Below, in pieces: positions 46,579-57,400 of a stretch of DNA of 64,000 nt. The notes beneath the pieces are model-generated. The model was given only the letters and a program-made list of their open reading frames with translations, ran no database searches and was not told where the DNA came from. This DNA comes from Pieris napi (lineage: Eukaryota > Arthropoda > Insecta > Lepidoptera > Pieridae), in assembly GCF_905475465.1 (NCBI RefSeq), contig NC_062240.1, forward strand, positions 1,255,001 through 1,319,000, read 5' to 3'. The position numbers were made by a program, and so were the translations under genes. Within the stretch, counting starts at the first letter, position 1. Each line of letters begins with the position of its first letter.

Positions 46579-47385
46579 ATGATAAAAAAGAAATCCCTTT
46601 TCCCATTCGGTTCGTTATACGTGTGTATATGCAATTTAATACGCGCTAATACAGTAGAACGTGAGGAAACAAGCATTTGCTTATTCAGAAGAAATACTAA
46701 GAAAATAGAAATTGTAAGTAGGTTAGCTTTTATTCGACGCCCAAAGTTAGTCGCTGACTTAATAATAAAGGGTGCGCCATCTATTTTTCTTTTCTATTTG
46801 AAAAAACAACACGCTTTTTATGAGGTGTAACCGAATTATATATGCATACCACATGACTTTTGAATCACACATAAAGTCATAGGTAAAAACTCAACTCAAC
46901 CCACTATAATAGACAATTAAATATTTAATTTAAATTAATTAGACAAAGCTTCCAGTTTTATTTAATTCATTTTGTCTGGATTAAGATCAATATAAATATC
47001 GTGTCTCTTAATTTCAAGTTCATAAATAGCAATGCAACGCTCTGTTCTTTATCGATAAATTAAAGATTGAAATATGTATGTTCACTACTCCATTAAAAAT
47101 CCAATGGTGTTACCACCCATGGTCAGCGTTGCCGCAGATTTCTATGTGAGTTTTTGCTAAGTAAGATCAGCCTTCCATTCCTGACTCGCTGGGATTTTTG
47201 TGGTCTCAGAAGGGCTGGTTACTAACAATTTTTTCCTCTACCAGTACAATACTTGCTTCGGTAGTGCTACATGCGCAGAAAAAAACACCAATAATAACTG
47301 GGGCTTAACGCAATACTTTTGAGCTGCATGCCTATCTTAATCTTCAAAAACGAAGTACCTTGGAGGTGGTTTGAATAACACTTTT
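46579..47385. other. No gene seen
   Basis: Intergenic, or the 5' flank or intron of the GABA-B receptor gene. An 83-codon frame at 46579-46830 is unrecognised. The receptor promoter was not located; its first, non-coding exon may be here or further upstream. Confidence 0.35.
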
Positions 47386-47387
47386 TT

Positions 47388-47590
47388 TATGTAACAGGAG
47401 GCTAACGGGCAGGCGCCTCACCTGGTGTAAGTGATACCGCCGCCCATGGACACTCACACTGCTCGCAAGTGCGTTGCCGGCCTTTTAATAAACGCTCTTT
47501 TCTTGGAGGACCCTAAGTCGAATTGGTTCGGAAATACTTCAGTGGGCCGGTTCCACAGTAGTGGTGCGCGGCAAAATATCAAGTTTATCA
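47388..47590 (-). mobile_element. Poly(A)-tailed retroposon 3' end
   Basis: TTTTTTTATGTAACAGGAGG, CGGGCAGGCGCCTCACCTGG, CGCCGCCCATGGACACTCA, GCGTTGCCGGCCTTT, GAATTGGTTCGGAAATACTT. The poly(T) at the plus-strand start is the poly(A) tail, so the sense strand is minus. It ends about 150 bp before the receptor exon. Confidence 0.7.
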
Positions 47591-47740
47591 ACATCATTAC
47601 TTTGAGACATTGACGTTTCATAAAAATCATTCTCCTTTATATCTCTTTCAGTGAAAAAGAAAGTTAATTAATCTTAACATAAAACAATAAAGCGGTCTAA
47701 AGAGAAGTGATGCAATTTAAAACTTTTTCCTTTTTTCCAG

Positions 47741-48492
47741 ATTAGCCGTCGCTGACCGCCGGCCGGGCATGTGGCTCCGGCGCGCTCACCCCACACCCCG
47801 CAACTCACCCTTTCGAGAATCCTTGTATTCACCCCTTTTCCTAACCCTACATTTACTCTTAGTTCTACCCATACTCAGTACCCAAATGGCACCGAAAGCT
47901 ACAAACAAAATATCCAGTTCCAAAAACTCAGAATTAAATTTAAACGATGGCATACTTCTTAAAACGAGAAGTTATGAAACCCTTCTTAATAGATTTAGAA
48001 GGAAAAACGAAATATATATAGAACATCATAACGTAACAGACGATGTGTATTATTACATCGAATCAATAGGCAATAAATCAGATAAAAAAAATGTAGATAA
48101 TACTGAAAGATATTACGATAAAGACGAGAAAGCTGTTAAAGACGCATCATGGAAGAGTAAAGATGAATCCATGGAGAAACTAAAAATCGACGATGTGACG
48201 CGATCGAAAATATTCCACGACTATTTCTCAACTGTAAACAAAACTGGATCACGAACGAGCGAGATCGACATTTCAGCACCAATGAACAAGAACGAAGGCC
48301 GGAATTATATTCATGAATTGCCTACAAATAAATACGATCAAGATGACATTGATAAACATTGGAATGAGACGAGCGACGCTGATAATTTAAGAGTTGAAAT
48401 GGAATATCCGATACATGAAGAACGCAAGGAATCATTAGACGGCTCCCACGCCCTATCTAATGTAACTTCGAAATCGAAATTCGGAGCCGAGG
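47741..48492 (+). CDS. GABA-B-R2: GABA-B receptor exon: start codon, signal peptide, charged extension
   Basis: A strong acceptor (TTTTTTCCAG at 47731-47740) precedes 28 bp of 5' UTR and the ATG at 47769, so at least one non-coding exon lies upstream. The codons run 241 plus one base to donor GTGAGT at 48493. Residues 1-40 hold SPLFLTLHLLLVLPILS, a clear hydrophobic signal core after a basic N-terminus. Residues ~45-241 are rich in K, D, E, S and N with potential N-glycosylation sites (NVTD, NETS, NVTS), with no cysteines or recognised fold. The link to exons 59710 and 59955 rests on phase and the missing N-terminus, not on seen transcripts. Confidence 0.75.
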
Positions 48493-51400
48493 GTGAGTTA
48501 ATGTTGATATTACGAAATGAATTTGGGTATAATTGTTTCTTCAGCTTCATGCTGTCACTATGATTTACAGTTGTAATATATCTACAATACAATTCACGGG
48601 TATATGCTATGCTAGTATTCAAAATAAATTTGTAAAATGTATCCCTGTTTTAGGAGCTACATACGTTATGTTTAATTTGTAATACATGTATAAATAAAAC
48701 AAAAGAATCGCGCGTTACAGTGAATGTAACTAAAGTGTTAAAAGAATCTTGACTAATTATTATAAAACCTTTTGTTTATATTCGGTAGGTCTAATTAGAA
48801 TAGGTCGTAAACATCATATATTTTTTAATAATGTTTATATGGCGAAACAACATATCACTTAACATCAGGTGAGCTTACTGTCCGTTTGCCTCATATTACC
48901 TACATTAAAAAAATCTAGTAAATTTCACCATTTTTTTAAAAATCTTTGACACATACATAAGCTACTTCTAATCACATGAATACAAAATTTTACTGAGACA
49001 TAGGGCCGAAACACATAACGCAAACTGCTTATTTTTGCGGCGCCGCAACGCCAAAATCGGCAGTTGCGTTGCCGCGTTGCGGCGTCGCGAAACAGGGCAT
49101 TATGGTAGGGCAACCATTTTCTCGTGATTTTTGAGTGTGGATAGACGTCTCTCTGCGATGGATCGTAATAAACTTATTGCTTATTTGTTATTAAGAAGAC
49201 ATTATTCTATCTTAAAAATACGGCAAAGAAGATACTGGATACATCCATTAAGTAAGGGTATGAATCCAAATGGCGAGTTCTTTTCTAAAAAATACGAAGC
49301 ATTAAAGATAGACGAAAAAAAATTTGTTGCCTACTTTAGAATGAGTATATCATCATTTGAAGAGCTATTAAGCGAGTTATCAAAATATATACATAAGAAA
49401 AAAAATAAAGGACTCGGTTGACACGTGTTGTTTGCAAGAGTGTTAGAAACAAACTGCATCCTTGTCAACAAGTATGACGTCATAACGCTGGAATTCACGT
49501 CGTGCGTTGCGGCGCCGCACCGCTATAGCGCACTGCCGATTTCAGCGGCGCGGCGCCGCAACGCGCTTATGTGTTTCGGCCCATAATAATAAATAAATAA
49601 TCAGTGACGCTACACAGTGGCCTCAGATTTCTGGATCTGTTTCATGATCATTTTTAAATCTAATAGGCAAGTAGGTGATCAGCCTCAAGTGCCTGACACA
49701 CGCCGTCGACTTTTTGGGTCTAAGACATGTCGGTTTCCTCACGATGTTTTTCTCACCGTTCGAGCAAATGTTAAATGCGCACAGAAAGAAATTCCATTGG
49801 TGCATAGCCGGGGATCGAACCTACGACCTCAGGTATGAGAGTCGCACGCTGGTACCACTAGCCCAACACTGCTCTCAACTGAGACATTAGTCAAGCTTTT
49901 AAAATGGCTTCATCTCTCTAAAAATTGCCATATTAATTATTTTAACACTTTCTGTGAATCTGGCAAGTTGCCTAAATTACTGTAAAATTCAAAATATTAT
50001 GTCCATCAACTCAACTCGAGGTAGGGCCCTTTATGAAAAGAGCGTACCGATTCTTAAAAGGTGCGTGGTCAAGCACCTGCGAGCCTTAACAAAATTTTAT
50101 GTTTATACGTGTGGTAACTCTTTGTACAATTATAAACTATATCTCTCAAATTTACAATTACTGACAGATCTCAAATGAAGGGCGTACAACGCACGAAAAG
50201 ATGTGGGTTTCAACTCTTTCTCATCTTACACGATAAGGATACGATACACTTTATATTATAAGTACCCACCTGCGTTTCAGAAGATTCAAATAAATAATGG
50301 ACTAAAAAGATCGATTAATTATTTTTAATTAGTACTTTTATTGCAGTCTATAATGAAACACTTAACAATGCTCTTAGTGATGTTAAGTACCTTTTGACCT
50401 CTCTAGAAACCTTTGTACTGAAATCATATTATACCAATTCAATAGAACTTAAGTCACTCTAATGGGTAAAGTGTATGTACGATACGTCTGTTAATATTAT
50501 CATTACTCTCGTCTAAACTTGTACTAATGTTTAAGAACGCAATTTACAAACCTTTGATTCTCGATGAAACAGTTATTATTATTTTATATGCCTACGGCCA
50601 AGCAATAACATTCAGCTACCACAACCCATGCATATTAGTGGGTGTGTGCCGGCATTTAACAGATGAATATGCGCTTTTTAAAGCTCCCAAGAAAGACCTG
50701 CACAGGAGCTCGATTTCACAGCTCGCCAGTTTGCAAGCTATCAAGATAGTGCAGGGCAGGAATCATCCCAAAAAGTTAATCAGAACACCCTCCATAGTAC
50801 AGATTACGCATAGCCACGCAACGTAGAGAGAGAGAATCAAGTCAAGTCCAGGTTGGAGCTTGAATAAAATAGCCATACTGTTTGCAATTATTATAAGTTC
50901 AACACTAGTTCTTACAAATTAAAAAAAAGTCATCCGCCACGTACTTTTCTATTCACCATAAACTCTGCACGTGATGTCTTCTATATAGATGATTCATGAG
51001 GAAGGTTTTTGTAGATTGATTCCAAAATTTCTTATAAGTTTGTCAATCAATATACCTTAATCTTGAACAGACATTCAAACTAGTGTGTATATGTATACTA
51101 TACGTATATTCCGAACACGTTACAAACTGCTCAACAAAAAGAAATAGAACGAAACATAACTGAGTTTTGAAGTAAGAACAAGAGGCCGATTGTGTTGGAA
51201 CATTCAATTGAAAACAGCTAGCATTGTGGCACGTCGCATAGAGTTGACAAAGTGGATTATAGCGACACTGAATTGATTGTTTCTGAACTTGTCTAAGCTA
51301 CTGAAGTATTACTATATTATCTAAATTTTTTATGTTGTTATTATTTTATTGGTGCTATGCAATTAAATATGACTGGGCTGTGTTGGCTTGGCTTTAGCGT

Positions 51401-54400
51401 AGGCCTCTCATACCTGAGGTCATAGGTTCGAATCCTGGTAATGCACCTATCTAACGTCGTCGCACATAAGGCTGATGGACTATTAGAAACAAATGAGCAT
51501 GAATAGCGCCACTAGTTTTTGTTTTATTATTCTACGTTGTTAGCATTTAAGTTTCTATATATTTAATAATGGAAACTTTGTAATTAAACTAACAATTAGT
51601 ATGTTTCATATTATTTAAAAAAAATTACAACTATAAGTAAAAAAGGGCCAACTAATTTAATACTTAACGATATAATACTTGAATTTTGCTTTTACTAGTC
51701 TTAAATACAAGGAGATATACTTGAATTATTTAAAGTGGTCGGGTATTTGTGATGCATAATAATATGTCCCCAAATTGACTACACGTATCGTAACAAATTC
51801 TGGCAGTTTGTACGAGTAACTTTCGTAATTTTCGTAGCAAGGAGTATTAATGGCACATATCCAAAAAATACTCGTGGTATACCATAAAAACGCAAATTTT
51901 CTCCTTCCTAAATTTTGAAATATCACCGTATTTAATAAATTAAAAAGGGCATTAAATAAGTGTAACAAATTAAAATTGAGTTTAACTCAAAGTAGCGCTA
52001 CAACCTTTTAATTCAGAAGTCAGTCTTGTGCAACTATAACTGTGTATTAATACTATTTTTGCAGTAGTAAACAAAAGACTGATTATATTATATTTACCTA
52101 TATAATATTTAGTGAAAGAAGCAATACAATATCACTGCTTTGTGTTAAATATATATAAAAACAATCTAATATTTCCCCGAAACATGCACCTGCCTGAAAG
52201 CTTTCAAGTACAATAGTAGATGAAACTAGCGTGACATTTCGTGACCTACTGGTAGTAAGAAGCTCCGAACACTTGTTCTATAAAACTCTATGTTATTATA
52301 ATATGTAATTTACGAATTAATTAATATTTTAATAAAATCTTTCTTTACTCAATCCCAATCTTAATTTTGCTAGACATATATGTTCTAATTTATTATAACA
52401 TAATCAATCTGTTTTCCTAAAACAACTATGGAAGCTATCTTTCAAAATATATATGTACACTAGTGGACCCGACAGACGTTGTCCTGCATGATATTTCAAG
52501 CGATTAGTAAAGCAAAGTATGAAAGTACCGACTGCAGCGCCATCTGGCGGGCTGATTTGATCTAAACCATTCCCAGATCCCCTTAAACACACACAAAAAA
52601 TTTCATCAAAATCGGTCCAGTCGTTTGAGAGAAGTTCAGTGACATACACACTCACAGAAGAATTATATATATAAAGATTTGGATTGATATTTGTATGAAG
52701 GTGACCAATCGACGTTATATATGGACTGGTTAGCAGACCCAGTATCAATCTAGGCGTTTAAAACCTGGATTGTAAATAAAGATAGTACTTTAGTATGTTT
52801 AATGAGAACAAAGCGTGATTAAAGCTTTGATTTAAAATTGATGAATAACAGTTAGAAATATTGAAAATTTGTTATATCCCTCAAAAACAGGTTTAATTTT
52901 AAGGCAGTCACCACAAAACCACTTACAATCAAGCGAAATTGCGGCCGAGCCTGCGTACGTTGCATATTTTATAACTTAAAAACAAAGCTTTGACGAAATA
53001 TATTCGGTGAGTTTTATTCAATAAATTAGCTAATGTGCGAAAGGTTTTTTTTTTCGAAAACAAACTTATTACAACACGATTATATATTAAGACTAGCTGA
53101 CCGGGCAACCGTCGTTTTGCCATGTATATCATTTCCAATAAAAAAATAGGGGTTGATCGTAGAGGAGTAAAAGTTAGGGGTTGTATGTATTTTTTAATGC
53201 TGTATCATAAAAAAATAAAAACAGAAAAAAAATATCTTAAAATAAAAAAAATATATTTAGGGGGATGAAAAATAGATGTTGTCCGATTCTCATACATACC
53301 CAATATGCACACAAAATTTCATGAGAATCGGTCAAGCCATTTCGGAGGAGTTTAACCACAAACACCGCGGCACGAGAATTTTATATATTAGATTAAAAAA
53401 ATAGAAATACAATAAAATTATATAAATCAAACGAAAATAATAATTTTATAAAATATTGTGTAAACAAAAGCTTACGACCAAATCTTTATAAGTCTAACCT
53501 CCATGAATCACTCTCAGTGCGGAGATGGGATAATTTTCTCGCTTCTCGCAAGAAAAATTGCCATTTTCAACGCTACATACTAAGGAAAATATTATCTTAA
53601 TTTTGGCACATTAGTTCACGTGTCTTCTTATTAAACAAATAATTCGTGTACATAGGCGAGAAAAACAGATGAGATATATTTCTGACTTTTTTTATGTAAT
53701 AGGAGGCATAAGGGCGGTTCTCCTGATGTTAAGTGATTCCGCCGCCCATGGACATGGCCAGAAGGGTCGCAAATGCGTTGCCGGCCATTCAAGTATTGGT
53801 ACGCTCTATTTATTATTGTGTCTATTTCACAATAAATGATTGTGTGCTATATTTATTATTATTATTATCATCCTACGAAGGTGATATATAATTACCACTG
53901 AAGTAACAGCGAAAAAGGGTCATGTAAAATCATTGTTACCTCTTTAACATGTGAAGCGATTATTACGTGAGTAAATGTTTGACATTACAGCATGAAAGAT
54001 AATATCGCGATGATGTAGTCGGCAGATTTCACAGTCGAGAGCACACGGGCTGATTGCAACCGGCTGGAAATCCCTGAGCAAAACAACGTCGGCTAAATGA
54101 AATGAACATGGATTCTTGATATTAGAATGAACATTCTGGAGACACAATGCACACGTGCGCGTTTTTGCGAGTGATCATGACAAAGACAGAACGTTTTACT
54201 GTAATTGGTCATACGGAAATACAGATCGCGTCGCGTATTTCTGATTGGTGTCGAAATGTCGCCCATTGTTTTTTTTATGTAATAGGAGGCAAACGGGCAG
54301 GAGGCTCACCTGATGTTAAGTGATACCGCCGCCCATGGACACACACTACCAGAAGGCTGGCAAGTGCGTTGCCGACCTTTCAAGAATTGGTACGCTCTTT

Positions 54401-57400
54401 TTTGAAGTCGAATTGGTTCGGAAATACTTCAGTGGGCAGCTGGTTCGACATAGTGGTGGTGCGCGGCAAAAACTGCCTTAGAAAACGCTCAGTTGTGGAA
54501 CTACGGACGTCGAGGTGATACGGATGGTATTTTGTATTTTGCCTTGACGTCCTATAATGTGTAAATTTTAATAATTGTAATCATTAAAATTTTCGTTCGG
54601 ATGAAAAATACACATGACCCAAAAGCTTCATATAATTTTGAGAGCAGATCATAGAGCAGTGTTGGCCTAGTGGCTTCAGCGTGCGATTCTCATCAGGTTC
54701 GATCCTCGGTTATGCACCAATGGACTTTCTTTCTATGTGCGCATTTAACATTTGCTCGAACGGTGAAGGAAAACATCGTGAGGAAACCGACATGTCTTAG
54801 ACCCAAAAAGTCTACGGCGTGTGTCTAATAGGCTGATCACCTACTTGCCTATTAGATTTAAAAATGATCATGATTCAAAATTCTGAGGCCAAGACCTAAA
54901 AGAGGTTGTAGCGCCTCTGATTTTTTTTCTTCATATAATCTTACAAACATTCCTATTTAGCTGTAATATAACTATTCGCTTATTTATAATACATATAACA
55001 AACGACAAACTACGGGCTAGCCACAAAAGGCCATTAATACTCAGTTTTAGTGGATGCGTTGACAGCTTTTGAGGGCCCTATGAGGTTTTCTATTTTAACA
55101 CTCAGATCCACTCTCCTTTATATGAATACACATGTCCGGTCGCGACCAACGAGTGTCAAATGGCAGCAAAAATGTCTAGTGGGCGGAAATTCATCTTTCC
55201 TTTGTGATTTTCAATGCACTTTTTAACCTCTCTTTCGTATGCTGTTCAGAGCAGTGTTGGCCTAGTGGCTTCGTGCGACTCTCATCCGTGAGGTCATAGG
55301 TTCGATCCCCGGCTGTCCACAAATAGACTTTCTATCTATGTGCGCGTTTAACATTCGCTCGAATGGTGAAGGAAAACGTGAGGAAACCGACATGTCTTTG
55401 ACCCAAAAAGTCGACGGCGTGTGTCAGGCACTGATCTACTTGCCTATTAGATTAAAAAAATGATCATGAAACAGATTCAGAAATCTGAGGCCCAGGCCTA
55501 AAGAGGTTGTAGCGCCACTGATTTTTTTTTTCGTATGCTGTTTATACAGACTATAAATGTTTAAAAATATTTGTGCGACTTGAAGTGACAGTTGATTTCT
55601 CAATCAAAAATTTCTTATTTTCTATAGAAAATAGAACATCAGACTTCTGTACCCAAAATTAGTTTGATGGGAATAGAAACTAGGATCTTGGATACTTCAT
55701 AAGCGATATCCACTGAGGCGGTCCAGATAAATTTAATTACTTTTAATGGCGTGTAGTATAAATCTTACAGGCTTCAATTAGTCGTTCAAAGTAAATCTTT
55801 GCCCAGCAGCCTTTAGTTAACGTCTTTAGAGGTCACTAAGTAAACATCCTGAGTCGCTGACGTCATCTCCCATATCTACGCTACATGCCACAGTAAATAA
55901 ATATGGTAGGAAATTAATTGTGAAAATTTATGTATGATTAAACGAAAATCACATTTCTTAATCATTTATTAAATGCAAATGCAGTTAAATGATTAGGCAT
56001 TATCTAAATGTTTAATTATGGGGGAAAACCTGAAGTTGGGTCCGAATCCTGGCTGTGAACAAGGACATTTTTAAAATTACTTTTTTGAAAGTCCTCGCGA
56101 CTTGAATAAAAACATCGTGAGTCAGGAGTGTACTCGAATAGACAGTGATAAGTGATAGCTATTTATCTCTACAAAATTTACAAGAAAACAGGCACTTAAT
56201 CATTTGCATTTGATTCTACAGGGGCATTCGTATTTTGACCTAAAAGAGGTACCAAAAACTAACACAGACAGTACACGCGTATACAACTCTCAGCTACACT
56301 CTCAATTTATACGCACACACGTCACACACCCATTTATATACCCAACATTCACGCATACATAATGTCTTTTACGACGTGTTTGATTAGTTGTAATACTAAG
56401 ACTACTTTTTCTTAAATAAATGTTATCTAGTTACCCACAATACTAGCACAACACTAGGTACTAGCGATAGATGAATTATGTCACAACCATATTTCTGGTA
56501 AGAATAAAGGTTTTATTATTAATATCTGTTCTATACTCCATTATTGGTCACGTGACTTCATACCTAATAATTATATAAAACAGGCACGTTCAATGTATTT
56601 ATCAACACATACGCTATGGTTGTGCTATGTCTCGCATGTGCAGTTTGAGGTTAGGGTCTAATTGTGCAAATGGCAGTTAACGCGCTTTACTCTACGCTCC
56701 GGTCCAGCTTTAAGTGCATTACAGTTAACTAAACTAAACTATAAAGCATGTAGTTTCACTAATGTGTAAGAACAGTTTAAAATTTATCTTAAATAGATGG
56801 ACTAAAGCAGAGTTCCCCAAACTGTTTTGTGTCGTAGACCCCTAGCCATGTTTTTCCGTGTTAGGTAGACCCCCTACTTAGGTACCTGATATTGATTTCC
56901 TGTAAATTTCTAACTGTAGTGAAGTTTAGTGTTAAAAACTTAAAGTAAAAACACATTTTAATTTAAACATTTATTAATTGAATTTAAATTAAAACTACTC
57001 AAAATAAAATTTTGTTTCTGTTTGTTTGAAATGTATATGTTTTGATATTATAAGATAGTATGTTGTAAGTAAATAGGTACTATCAGAAATACGATTTTTT
57101 TTTTCGGTGACGTAGACCCCTTGTAGGTTGTCATAGACCCCTAGGGGTCGATATAGACCACTTTGGGAATCACTGGACTAAAGGAAACATTTATCAAAAA
57201 CGATTTTTTGTTAATTATTTATGCACTTCTTGTACTTTACCCTCTGTAGGTGTTACTTTTTTATTGTTCCATACTAGGGTTGCTTGGAAGAAATTGCTTG
57301 TTAGCGATAAGGCCGTCCGTTGTCCTATACCTTATGCTACCTGCTTTTTATATACATGTTTTTGTATAAGTTAACGAATTGTAAAGTTAACGTCTTACGT

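Noticed and set aside
50527..50826. 99-codon frame as a novel gene in the receptor intron
   Set aside because: No domain, no homologous copy in the window and ordinary composition; length is not exceptional for chance.
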